From Thermohalobaculum sp965263335 (GTDB lineage: Bacteria; Pseudomonadota; Alphaproteobacteria; Rhodobacterales; Rhodobacteraceae), in contig CBDHHE010000009.1 of NCBI GenBank assembly GCA_965263335.1, positions 33,912 through 97,911 on the forward strand: a stretch of DNA of 64,000 nt, read 5' to 3'. The position numbers were made by a program, and so were the translations under genes. Below are positions 27,651 through 36,187 of this stretch, in pieces (the stretch's first letter is position 1; each line of letters opens with the position of its first letter). The notes below the pieces were generated by a model, which was not told the origin of the DNA, did not search any database, and saw only the letters and a program-made list of their open reading frames with translations.

Positions 27651-28913
27651 TTAGCGATAGGCCTGCAGGACGGCGTCGGCTTTCTCCTGCGCCTCGGCCA
27701 ATGCCTCGGCCGCAGCCTTCTCACCTGTGATCGCGGCGTGCAGGGCATCGTTGAAGATCCGCGTCACGCGCTGGTTCTCATAGGTCGACAGCTCGGCCAC
27801 AGCGAATTCCAACTGATCGCGCGCCACGAGTGCTGGTGGGAAGTCGGCGGCATAGGCCTTCATCTCATCGCTTTCCCATGTGGCAGGCGACGGGGCGACA
27901 TAGCCGGTGGCGATTGACCATTTGGCGGCCTGTGCGGGCTGCGAGATCCACTTGATGAAGTCAAATGCCGCTTTGGTTTCTTCGTCCGAACCGCCTTTGA
28001 ACAGGTAGAAGTTGCCGCCACCTGTTGGCGCGCCGCGGCTCACCTTGGCGGGCAGCATCGCAACGCCGAAGTCAAACGGTGCGTTGTTGCGCACGTTTGT
28101 CAGGTTGCCGGTCGAGGTCCACATCATCGCGGTCTGACCTTCGAAAAAGGCTTTGGGCGTGGCGCCCCATTCGATGATGCCCGGCGCCATCACGCCGTCT
28201 TCGGACAGCGACACCAGATATTCCAGCGCCTCAACAACCTTCGGATCGTCGAAGTTCGTCTTAGTCCCATTATCGGTCACGAGCGTCGCACCGTTCGACG
28301 TGGTCAGGCCTTGAAACAGCCAGTAGGGGAAACCCGAGGACGGGATCCGCACGCCCCATTGGGTGACGTTGCCGCTGTCATCCTTCTTGGTGAGCTTGGC
28401 GGCGTAGTCCTTCATTTCGTCCCAGGTCTCGGGCGCTTTGTCCAGACCGGCTTCGGCGAAGGCTTCCTTGTTGTAATAAAGAACCGGGGTCGAGCGCTGG
28501 AACGGAATGCCGTAGGTTTTCCCGTCGATCATGGAGTTCTCCATGAATGACGGATAGAAGCTTTTGAGCCACGCTTTGTCTTCGTCTGTCGTGGCGAAAT
28601 CGTCAAAGGCGTGGATCAGATCTTCGTCATAGAGTGTGTACATATCGACCGACAGGATCACCGATAGCTGCGGCGCATTCCCACCACGTGCAGCTGTCAA
28701 CGCCTTCGCGACCGTGTCCTGATAGGATCCTGCATAGATCGCATCGATGTTCACGCCTTCATTGGCGGCGAGATATTCAGCCGTCAGTTCTTCGATCGTG
28801 TTTGCGGCAGCACCGCCAACGGCAACGGGGAAGTAGAATTCCAGGTCAACGGCCAGGGCTGGCGAGGCTGCCAAGGCCAGTGCAGCAACCGCTGCCTTGA
28901 GTTGAGAGATCAT
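27651..28913 (-). CDS. ABC transporter substrate-binding protein, UgpB-like
   Basis: 420 residues with a signal peptide (MISQLKAAVAALALAASPALA). Family 1 binding-protein features similar to UgpB include EELTAEYLAANEGVNIDAIYAG and YGIPFQRSTPVLYYNKEAF; this latter segment is a hallmark of glycerol-3-phosphate/glycerophosphocholine binders. A late WESDEMKAY and a C-terminal acidic helix are also present. It likely binds a glycerol phosphate derivative in the periplasm. Start 28913 gives the signal peptide; longer starts do not. Confidence 0.88.
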   Translation of the reverse strand: MISQLKAAVAALALAASPALAVDLEFYFPVAVGGAAANTIEELTAEYLAANEGVNIDAIYAGSYQDTVAKALTAARGGNAPQLSVILSVDMYTLYDEDLIHAFDDFATTDEDKAWLKSFYPSFMENSMIDGKTYGIPFQRSTPVLYYNKEAFAEAGLDKAPETWDEMKDYAAKLTKKDDSGNVTQWGVRIPSSGFPYWLFQGLTTSNGATLVTDNGTKTNFDDPKVVEALEYLVSLSEDGVMAPGIIEWGATPKAFFEGQTAMMWTSTGNLTNVRNNAPFDFGVAMLPAKVSRGAPTGGGNFYLFKGGSDEETKAAFDFIKWISQPAQAAKWSIATGYVAPSPATWESDEMKAYAADFPPALVARDQLEFAVAELSTYENQRVTRIFNDALHAAITGEKAAAEALAEAQEKADAVLQAYR

Positions 28914-28938
28914 GTGTCTTTCTCCGAAATGAACGAAA

Positions 28939-28977
28939 GCCGGGCAGGCCCGGCGGGCAGCACCCCGAATATTGGGG
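28939..28977 (-). other. Two hairpins between ATPase and binding-protein genes
   Basis: GCCGGG-CAGG-CCCGGC (28939-28954) and CCCC-GAATATT-GGGG (28963-28977) lie in the 82-base gap. They may separate expression of the binding protein from the upstream ATPase. Confidence 0.4.
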
Positions 28978-28995
28978 GGCATGAGGGCGAAGGCA

Positions 28996-30063
28996 TCATG
29001 TGGCACCTTCGACAATGCGCGCGGCAAGCGCGGGATCATCGATCCGGACCGCGCCGTCGGCATCAAACAGGTGAACGTCTTCCGGCAGCATCGCGAGGGT
29101 CAGCCGTTCATCCATGGCGAACGCGCGATTGCCGGGCAGTTTGGCGAGGACCGTGTGATCGCCGGTGGTCAGTTCGACCAATGTGTCGGCGCCGAGAAAC
29201 TCTGCCGATTTGACCCAGGCCACAATCGGGCCCTCTGACGCCAGCGTCAACGCCTCTGGCCGGATCCCGATCCGCAGGCATTCGGGCAATCCTTCGGGCC
29301 AGTTTGTCAGCGCCGTGACGGGCAAGAGGTTCATGGGTGGCGAGCCGATGAATCGGGCTGCGAAGGGTGTTGCAGGCGCGCCGTAGAGGTCTTGGGGCGT
29401 GGCAACCTGCTCGATCCGGCCTGCATTCATCAGCACGACCTGATCGGCCATGGTGATAGCCTCGGTCTGGTCATGGGTGACGTAGACCATGGTGAGCCCG
29501 ATTTGCCGCTGGAGCGCACGGATCTCGCGTCGCATTTCGTCCCGCAGGCGCGCATCAAGGTTCGACAGGGGTTCGTCCATCAAACAGATGGGCCGCCGCG
29601 AGATCACCGCACGCCCTAACGCGACCCGCTGTTGTTGCCCGCCTGACAAGGCGGACGGCTTGCGGTTGAGGTAAGGCGACAGTTCGAGAAGGTCGGCGAC
29701 TTCGGTCAGGCGCGCCTGACGTTCCGCTTTGCCAAGCCGTTCGACCCGCAATCCGAAGATGATGTTTTCGGCCACGCTCAGATGCGGAAAAAGCGCGTAG
29801 TTCTGAAACACCATCGACAGGTGGCGCTTGGCCGGTGGCAGGGCGGTGACATCCTTGTCGTCGATCAACACATGACCTGCGGTGACATGTTCCAACCCGG
29901 CGATGATCCGCAGCGTGGTGGACTTCCCGCAGCCGGAGGGACCCAGGATCGCGGTGAACTTGCCTGCGGGGATGTCCAGATCGATCCCGTCGAGCGAGAC
30001 GGTGTCGCCCCAGACTTTGCGCACGCCGCGCAGCGCGATGGATTGCCCGACCAATGCGGTCAT
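28996..30063 (-). CDS. ABC transporter ATPase, UgpC type
   Basis: 355 residues. Walker A GPSGCGKST, Q-loop FQNYALFPH, signature LSGGQQQRV, Walker B ICLMDEP and VTHDQTEA are intact; a TOBE region follows from about 235 to the end. The start overlaps the DeoR regulator's stop (ATGA). This is the energy subunit of the Ugp-like transporter ending at 25847. Confidence 0.92.
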   Translation of the reverse strand: MTALVGQSIALRGVRKVWGDTVSLDGIDLDIPAGKFTAILGPSGCGKSTTLRIIAGLEHVTAGHVLIDDKDVTALPPAKRHLSMVFQNYALFPHLSVAENIIFGLRVERLGKAERQARLTEVADLLELSPYLNRKPSALSGGQQQRVALGRAVISRRPICLMDEPLSNLDARLRDEMRREIRALQRQIGLTMVYVTHDQTEAITMADQVVLMNAGRIEQVATPQDLYGAPATPFAARFIGSPPMNLLPVTALTNWPEGLPECLRIGIRPEALTLASEGPIVAWVKSAEFLGADTLVELTTGDHTVLAKLPGNRAFAMDERLTLAMLPEDVHLFDADGAVRIDDPALAARIVEGAT

Positions 30064-30869
30064 GACGTGACCGCGTCGCAGATGACGAGATTGACCTCTG
30101 CCGCCGCCAGCCGGGCGCAGATCGCGTCGGGCGGTCGTGTGTCGCAGATCACATGTTCGACGTCCGTGATGTTGCCGCTGCGTGCATGCGCCTTGCGCCC
30201 GAACTTTGTGACATCGAGCACGAGGATGCGGGTGGTCGCGTTGCGTGAGATCGCCTCGCGCGAGCGGACGTCTTCGTCCGACAGGTCAAGCAGACCGCCG
30301 TCCTCATCCACCGCCGCCACGCCAAAGAGCCCCACGTCGAACTTGTAGCTGTCAAAGAACGCCACGGCCGAGGGGCCAACGATGTCGGCCTCTGACTCGC
30401 GCAGCGTTCCACCGGGGATCGTGACCGTCGCGCCGTCAAAGCGGTGCGCCGAAATGGCAAGGTGCAGGTTGTTGGAGTAGATGCGCAGGTTCTTCCGCTG
30501 CGCCAGGGCGGCCACGGCCATTTCGGGCGTTGTTCCGATGGAAACGGCCAGCGCGGTGTTGTCGTCGATCAACTCCGCAGCCTTTTGCCCGATTCTTTGC
30601 TTGGCCGAGAGGTTCAGGATGCGCCGCAATTCGTAGTGATCAGCGTTCACTGTCGCCAACTCGACCCCGCCATGCACGCGGCGCAAGAGCCCCCTTTCGC
30701 ACATGTCGTTGATATCTTTGCGGATTGTCTGCGTGGAGACCGCGAACATCCGGGCGAGCTCGTCCACCTTCGCGCTGCCGTTGGCGCGGACCAGCTCGGC
30801 GACCTGCGCCTGCCGGTCGGTGCACCAGCTTGGGGTTTGAAACAGAGGAGACTGCGGCTCAGCTTTCAT
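30060..30869 (-). CDS. DeoR/GlpR family transcription regulator
   Basis: 269 residues. The N-terminal winged helix is clear: VDELARMFAVSTQTIRKDINDMCERGLLRRVHGGVEL. The C-terminal DeoR sensor (SIGTTPEMAVAAL, FDVGLFGVAAVDEDGGL) binds a sugar phosphate or glycerol phosphate in the family. It sits inside the operon between alcohol dehydrogenase and the Ugp-like ATPase, so it probably represses these genes. A 16-base perfect palindrome covers its own start codon. Confidence 0.9.
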   Translation of the reverse strand: MKAEPQSPLFQTPSWCTDRQAQVAELVRANGSAKVDELARMFAVSTQTIRKDINDMCERGLLRRVHGGVELATVNADHYELRRILNLSAKQRIGQKAAELIDDNTALAVSIGTTPEMAVAALAQRKNLRIYSNNLHLAISAHRFDGATVTIPGGTLRESEADIVGPSAVAFFDSYKFDVGLFGVAAVDEDGGLLDLSDEDVRSREAISRNATTRILVLDVTKFGRKAHARSGNITDVEHVICDTRPPDAICARLAAAEVNLVICDAVTS

Positions 30870-30920
30870 ATGAAAGCGTTAGGGCGCACATGTGAAGCTA
30901 ATGTGACGCCCAAGTGAAGG
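30862..30920. promoter_or_regulatory. Palindrome and 11-base-period repeats upstream of deoR-type gene
   Basis: GCTTTCATATGAAAGC (30862-30877) is a perfect palindrome over the regulator start. Next come ATGTGAAGC (30890), ATGTGACGC (30901) and AAGTGAAGG (30912), three repeats exactly 11 bases apart. Read on the minus strand they are CTTCACTT, CGTCACAT and CTTCACAT, similar to tandem Pho-box half sites and to the site before phnD. They could bind PhoB, the DeoR protein, or both. Confidence 0.45.
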
Positions 30921-30926
30921 TTTGAC

Positions 30927-32117
30927 TTACGGCCGCGCTTGTTTGATCGCCGTTTCGACTAGCGATTGAATATCCTCGACCGTGGCAGCGCGGGGATTGG
31001 TGGCCGCGGCGCTATCTTGGATGGCCTTGCCCGCGATACGTGCCGCACAATCCGGCGGGACCCCGATGGCACTGAGGGATTTTGGGATGTCGATCTCGTC
31101 CAGCTTGCGTTCAACCTCGGCGATGAATGCTGGCGCGGACTTGTCCGCAAGCCCCATCACATCGGCCATCCGGGTCACTTTCTCCGGCATGCCCGGCAGG
31201 TTGTAGCGCAGCACCACTGGCAGGACGATCGCGTTCGTCAATCCGTGTTGGGTGTCATATTCCGCCCCGACCATGTGCGAGATGGCGTGCACAAGGCCGA
31301 GCCCCTTCAGAAACGCGATGCCAGCAAGACACGACCCCACCAGCATGCCCCCCCGGGCCACCATGTTGTCGGGTTCTTGCACGGCGACGGGAAGCCATTT
31401 TGAGACGAGGCTCAGCCCCTCCAGCGCCAGCCCATCACAGAGCGGATGAAAGCCCGGCACCAGATAGGCCTCGATCGCGTGGGTCATCGCGTCCGCGCCG
31501 GTCCAGGCCGTCAGGTGCGAGGGCAGGCTCAGCGTCAAGGCCGGGTCAAGCAGCGCAAGCGACGGCTTCAGGTCTGGGTGCCAGACACAGAACTTCATGC
31601 CCTTGGCGACGTGGGTCACCATCGCGGTGCTTTCCGTCTCGGCCCCGGTCCCGGCGGTGGTTGGAACCGTAATCAGATGTGGGAAGGGCTGGTGCGGCGG
31701 GATGGCTGGCACGGATTGTTCGAATTCAAAGGCCCAGAGATCGATGTCGTTCCGCGCTGTCAGACAAATGGATTTGCCGCCATCCATGGCGCTGCCCCCG
31801 CCGATGGCGATGACCGCGTCGTGGCGCCCGTCGCGGAAGGCCTGCCGCCCCGCGCCAATCTCATCGTCGCGCGGATTGGGGGAGATGTCATGGAAGAGAT
31901 CAAACCCGAGCCCGGCCTTGGTCAGACTGTCTTTGAGTTGCGCGACAAAGGGCAAGTCAACGCTGGCGCGGTCGGTGACAATGAGAGGTCGCGAGATCTG
32001 CAGTGCCCGACACCGTGCGCCAATCTCGTCCAGCCGCCCCGGCCCATAGGCAATCGGGACGGGAAAGCTCCAATCCTGCGCATCAAGGATGTTGTGGTCT
32101 TGCGGCGCATGTGCCAT
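30927..32117 (-). CDS. Iron-containing alcohol dehydrogenase
   Basis: 396 residues. NAD-binding GGGSAMDGGKS (about 110-120) and the family III metal-site helices are visible: DAMTHAIEAYL, HPLCDGLALEG, LGLVHAISHMVGA and YDTQHGLTNAI. It would oxidise a primary alcohol or reduce an aldehyde in the cytosol. Start 32117 has a GGGA site; 32135 is an in-frame alternative. It lies in the same run as a DMT carrier and transporters, and an aldehyde dehydrogenase is encoded across the divergent promoter, suggesting alcohol to acid oxidation. Confidence 0.9.
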   Translation of the reverse strand: MAHAPQDHNILDAQDWSFPVPIAYGPGRLDEIGARCRALQISRPLIVTDRASVDLPFVAQLKDSLTKAGLGFDLFHDISPNPRDDEIGAGRQAFRDGRHDAVIAIGGGSAMDGGKSICLTARNDIDLWAFEFEQSVPAIPPHQPFPHLITVPTTAGTGAETESTAMVTHVAKGMKFCVWHPDLKPSLALLDPALTLSLPSHLTAWTGADAMTHAIEAYLVPGFHPLCDGLALEGLSLVSKWLPVAVQEPDNMVARGGMLVGSCLAGIAFLKGLGLVHAISHMVGAEYDTQHGLTNAIVLPVVLRYNLPGMPEKVTRMADVMGLADKSAPAFIAEVERKLDEIDIPKSLSAIGVPPDCAARIAGKAIQDSAAATNPRAATVEDIQSLVETAIKQARP

Positions 32118-32160
32118 GTCGTTCGTCTTTCCCATTACGCGGCAGGCTGGTTCAGGCCCG

Positions 32161-33048
32161 CTATGTTTTGACCACCTCAACGACGGCGGCACTTACGATC
32201 AGGACCGCCCCGATCCCCTCGCGGATCCCGAAGGGCTCACCCGCGAAGATGGCGGCTGTGATCAGCCCGACGACCACCTCGCTCATCAACAGCAGGCCCA
32301 CCCTTGCGGGGGGCAGATAGGTGGCGGGCCAGATGGTGAGAAACAGCATCGGGATGATGTAGATGACCGACAGGGCGGCAAAGGGTGTCATCGCCACCAA
32401 CGTGCCGGTGTCCAGCGCGACATCGCTGTTGAGGTGCGCCGGCAACAGGCTTGCCACTGAAACCAGCAGCGCGCCCATCACAAAGGCCATGACCTGCCCC
32501 GGCGCGGAAATGCCGCTGGCCCTGTACAGCCCGAGTGTCCCGATGGCCCAGGTGATCCCAGAGATAAGCGCCAACCAGTCGCCAAAGTTCTGCGGCAGGG
32601 GAAGTTTTGAGCCGCCACCCAGCACGACCAAGAGCCCGCCGACACCCAGCATCAGGCTGAGCATGCGCCCCCATGTGAGCCGTTCGCCCAGAAACGCAAG
32701 GCCCAGCAACGTGCCCCAGATCGGCGTCAGGTAAAAAAGCAGGATGGAGCGCACCACGTCCGTGTACCCAAGGCTTGTGGTAAAGAGGCTGAACGCCGCG
32801 CCCGTGAACATGCCGCTGAAGACCAGTGTGCGCCAGTTCGCCACAAAGCTTTGACGGTCGGGCCAGAGGAGTGGCAGAAGCGCCAGAATGGTCGCCGCGT
32901 ACATGACAATGCCGGGCCAGGGACCGGGCAGCCCCTGTTCAGAAAAGAACCGGACCGGGATCCAGTAGAGCCCCCACATGGCGCCGCCCATGACCAAAGC
33001 GATGCTCGCCGAGGATGGGGTCAGTTCCGGGAGCCTGAGATGCCGCAT
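32161..33048 (-). CDS. EamA/DMT family transporter
   Basis: 295 residues with ten hydrophobic helices in two EamA halves (about 15-140 and 155-290). The conserved second-half ending PARVGLLLMSEVVVGLITAAIFAGEP is typical. DMT carriers usually export metabolites or amino acids. It lies 14 bases after the fused permease gene and 43 bases before the dehydrogenase start, so it is part of the run. Confidence 0.88.
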   Translation of the reverse strand: MRHLRLPELTPSSASIALVMGGAMWGLYWIPVRFFSEQGLPGPWPGIVMYAATILALLPLLWPDRQSFVANWRTLVFSGMFTGAAFSLFTTSLGYTDVVRSILLFYLTPIWGTLLGLAFLGERLTWGRMLSLMLGVGGLLVVLGGGSKLPLPQNFGDWLALISGITWAIGTLGLYRASGISAPGQVMAFVMGALLVSVASLLPAHLNSDVALDTGTLVAMTPFAALSVIYIIPMLFLTIWPATYLPPARVGLLLMSEVVVGLITAAIFAGEPFGIREGIGAVLIVSAAVVEVVKT

Positions 33049-33062
33049 TCAGTTCATGGCTT

Positions 33063-35114
33063 TCAGAGGCCCAAGGCGCGTTTGCGTTCTTCGGCAAAGC
33101 CCTGCACCAGCCGGTCGGCCACAAGCGCGAGGATCGCCATCGCCGCGCCAGCGGTGATGCCCAGCCCGACATCAGCCTTGCCAAGCGCCAGATAGATCGA
33201 CTGGCCCAGGCCCGTTGTCCCGATCAGCGCTGCGATCACCAGCATGGCGAAGGCATAGAGGATCGTCTGGTTCAGCCCGAGCAGGATGGTGGGCACGGCA
33301 TAGGGCGCGCGCACCTCCACCATCGTCTGCCAGGGTGTCGCCCCGGATGTTGTCGCGGCGTCCAGCAGCTCTTGCGGTGTCGTCGAGAGCCCGTGTTGCG
33401 TGTAGCGGATCATCGGCACGATGGCGTAGGCGCAGATTGCCAGAAAGGCCGAGAACTCTCCGATCTGGAAGAACATCAGCACCGGGATCAGGAATACAAA
33501 GAGTGGGATGGTCTGGAGCATGTCGCAGATCGGTCGGACCATGCGCCACGCCATTGGGCTGACCGCGCACAAAAGCCCGATGGCCATGCCGATCACGGCG
33601 CAGAAGAACACGGATATCCCCACCAGATAGAGCGAAAGCAGCGCCCTGTCCCATAGCCCCGAGATCAGGATCGCGCCCAGCATCAGCAGCACGAAAATCA
33701 CCATGCTGCGCCCGCCTGACATCCAGCCCAGGGTCGCCGCACCGGCCAGCACGAAGAGCCAGGGCAGTTCAGAGATCCCCGTTTCGGTGATGATGGTGAA
33801 GCAAAGCAGCAGCCCACCGGCCAACAGATGCCCCCGCCAGACCAGACCGGCGGCCACGGCGATGGTGATGCCAAAGAGCCAGAGGCTCATGCTGCCTGTC
33901 CACTGGAAGCCCCATGTGAAGGCAAGCACCGCGTTGTCGAGCCCGATCCGAAGCGGCAGGAACAGATAGAACATGATCGCGTTCTTGAACGCATCCAGCG
34001 CCGCGCCATGCGTGGCCGTGAAGGCACCAAGGCTGGTGTCGACCCATGCCGCAACGGGGGCAAACAGGTCGAAATCCTCCGCACCCGGCAGGCTCTGCCA
34101 CATCGCCAGCGCAAGAAGCGCCGTGATCCCCAGAATGGCGTAGACCCCGCGCAGATCGAAGCGTTTGCGGGTCCGCGCCATTTGCGCGCTCATCCTGTCG
34201 ATGACCATCGCGAAGACAACGATCACAAGCCCCGCAAGCAGGCTTTGCCCGAACTGCGCCTTGCGCATGGTCAGCAGGACTTCCCATCCGATATCGTTAA
34301 AGCCGCCGATCACCGCCGCAATGATCACCATCGACAGCGCCGCCATGAGGCTTTGATTGACGCCCACCATGATCTGGGTCGTGGCCGATGGCAGTTCGAC
34401 CAGAAAGAGCTGTTGCAGACGCGTGCCCCCGCTCATGACCGCGGCTTCCTTGATGTCATGATCGACCCGTTCGAGCCCGAGCAAGACATTCCGCGCCATC
34501 GGCGGTGCGGCATAGATGGCAGAGGCAATCAGGCCGACCACAGGTCCGAAGCCAAACAGCAGAAGCAGTGGTGTCAGATAAGCGAAGGTCGGCACGGTCT
34601 GCATGACGTCGAGCACCGTCAGCAGCGCGCTGCGGACCTTGGGGGATTCGTAAGCCATAATGCCAATGGCCCCACCGCCCAGAACCGCGAGCGGAACCGA
34701 CACTGCAACAAGGGCCAGCGTGTTCATGCTTTCGACCCAGTAGCCCGATGCGAGCACCAGCGACAGACCGACAAGTCCCAGAAGCGCCATGCGCAGGCCG
34801 CCAATGTACCACCCGATGGCGGTCACAATGCCGATGGTGATCGGCCACGGGGTCGAGACCAGCGCCATGTTCGCCCAATACATCGGGTATTCCATCAGGA
34901 AGGAGAACCCGCGTGCCACGGGTTTGATCGCCTCAAGCAGCCACGTCAGGCTGGTGCCGATCCAGTCGCTGACCGGGAGCTGAAGCGCGGCTGGCCATGT
35001 GAAGAGCCATGGCGACACCGGTTCGAGCACAAGGCAAACCAGGCCCACCAGCGCGGTCAGGCACGCCAGCGCCCCGGCAGGGTTGCGCAGAAGATATTGG
35101 CGGAGGGCGCTCAT
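33063..35114 (-). CDS. Double-length ABC permease, glycine betaine/TMAO type
   Basis: 683 residues, about twice the ProW length. Two permease domains are fused in tandem: the first (about 100-310) with EAAVMSGGTRLQQLFLVELPSATTQIMVGVN and the second (about 475-670) with DAATTSGATPWQTMVEVRAPYAVPTILLGLN, so the two EAA loops are duplicated. This form is known from the Roseobacter TMAO transporter subunit TmoW and relatives. It would form the whole membrane channel alone. It overlaps the ATPase gene by 4 bases. Confidence 0.9.
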   Translation of the reverse strand: MSALRQYLLRNPAGALACLTALVGLVCLVLEPVSPWLFTWPAALQLPVSDWIGTSLTWLLEAIKPVARGFSFLMEYPMYWANMALVSTPWPITIGIVTAIGWYIGGLRMALLGLVGLSLVLASGYWVESMNTLALVAVSVPLAVLGGGAIGIMAYESPKVRSALLTVLDVMQTVPTFAYLTPLLLLFGFGPVVGLIASAIYAAPPMARNVLLGLERVDHDIKEAAVMSGGTRLQQLFLVELPSATTQIMVGVNQSLMAALSMVIIAAVIGGFNDIGWEVLLTMRKAQFGQSLLAGLVIVVFAMVIDRMSAQMARTRKRFDLRGVYAILGITALLALAMWQSLPGAEDFDLFAPVAAWVDTSLGAFTATHGAALDAFKNAIMFYLFLPLRIGLDNAVLAFTWGFQWTGSMSLWLFGITIAVAAGLVWRGHLLAGGLLLCFTIITETGISELPWLFVLAGAATLGWMSGGRSMVIFVLLMLGAILISGLWDRALLSLYLVGISVFFCAVIGMAIGLLCAVSPMAWRMVRPICDMLQTIPLFVFLIPVLMFFQIGEFSAFLAICAYAIVPMIRYTQHGLSTTPQELLDAATTSGATPWQTMVEVRAPYAVPTILLGLNQTILYAFAMLVIAALIGTTGLGQSIYLALGKADVGLGITAGAAMAILALVADRLVQGFAEERKRALGL

Positions 35115-36175
35115 TTGGCTTCGACCTGCAACGAGGCCGCAGCCAGATCGCTTGGGTAGACGGCGCCCACCAGATTGCCCGCGGCGTCGCGCACCGGGAC
35201 GGCGGCATAGAGATCCATGCAGGAGGCCAGCGCCGCTTCGAGCGTCATGTCGGTGCGCAGACCCGGGTCATCCGTCATCTCGGCAGGCACATCCGTTCCC
35301 GTTTTCATGACCGAGGCTACGCGCGCATGGCGACCGGTTGCGACGTCCTTCGAAAATTCGGCGACATAGTCGTTGACCGGGTTCAGCACAATCTCGGCCG
35401 GTGTGCCGATCTGGACGATCTCGCCGTCCTTCATGATGGCGATACGGTCTGCAAGCTTCAGGGCTTCGGTGATGTCATGAGTGATAAAAACGATGGATTT
35501 CTTCAGCGTCGCCTGAATGTTCAGAAACTCGTCCTGGAGTTGGCGGCGGATCAACGGATCGAGTGCTGAAAACGGCTCATCCAGAAACCAGATCTCGGGG
35601 TTCACGGCGAGCGACCGGGCAATGCCGACGCGCTGTTTCTGCCCGCCGGACAGCTCGCGCGGGAAGGCGTCTTCGCGCCCCTCCAGCCCCACAAGTTTCA
35701 CGACGTCGAAGGCACGCGCCAGCCGCTCGGACCGGCTCTTGCCCTGCATTTTCAGCGGAAACGCCACGTTTTCGGCGACCGTCATATGCGGAAACAGGCC
35801 AAAGTGCTGAAACACCATGCCCAGCTTGTGGCGGCGCAATTCGATCATGCGCTTTTTCGACGCCTTGAGGATATCTTCGCCATTCAGGGCGATTTCCCCT
35901 GCCGTTGCTTCGAGCAGGCAGGAGATGGCGCGGATCAGGGTGGACTTGCCCGAACCGGAGAGCCCCATGATCACGAACAACTCGCCTTCGGCCACATCGA
36001 ACGTGGCGTCCTGCACCGCCGGTATCAAACCTTCGGCGCGCAGATGATCAGCGGCCCCCCGGGAGGAGCCGCCAGTTTGTTCCAATGCCTGCGACAAACG
36101 GTGTTGGGCATTGTCGCCAAACACCTGCCAGACGCCCCTGCAGGAGATTGCAGGAGCCGGGGACCTGTCGTTCAT
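35111..36175 (-). CDS. Betaine-type ABC transporter ATPase with CBS tail (ProV/TmoV type)
   Basis: 354 residues. Walker A GLSGSGKST (about 70-78), Q-loop FQHFGLFPH, signature LSGGQKQRVG, Walker B IWFLDEP and ITHDITEA are intact. The N-terminal region with DHLRAEGLIPAVQDATFDV is typical of ProV. The C-terminus (about 295-354) looks like a single CBS-like domain used as an ionic-strength or ligand sensor in the family. Pairs with the fused permease. Confidence 0.92.
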   Translation of the reverse strand: MNDRSPAPAISCRGVWQVFGDNAQHRLSQALEQTGGSSRGAADHLRAEGLIPAVQDATFDVAEGELFVIMGLSGSGKSTLIRAISCLLEATAGEIALNGEDILKASKKRMIELRRHKLGMVFQHFGLFPHMTVAENVAFPLKMQGKSRSERLARAFDVVKLVGLEGREDAFPRELSGGQKQRVGIARSLAVNPEIWFLDEPFSALDPLIRRQLQDEFLNIQATLKKSIVFITHDITEALKLADRIAIMKDGEIVQIGTPAEIVLNPVNDYVAEFSKDVATGRHARVASVMKTGTDVPAEMTDDPGLRTDMTLEAALASCMDLYAAVPVRDAAGNLVGAVYPSDLAAASLQVEAK

Positions 36176-36187
36176 GGCCGGAAACCC

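Noticed and set aside
33828..35159. Plus-strand open frame of 443 codons opposite the fused permease
   Set aside because: It is the reverse shadow of a membrane protein (Arg/Asp/His/Gln-rich) with no family features.
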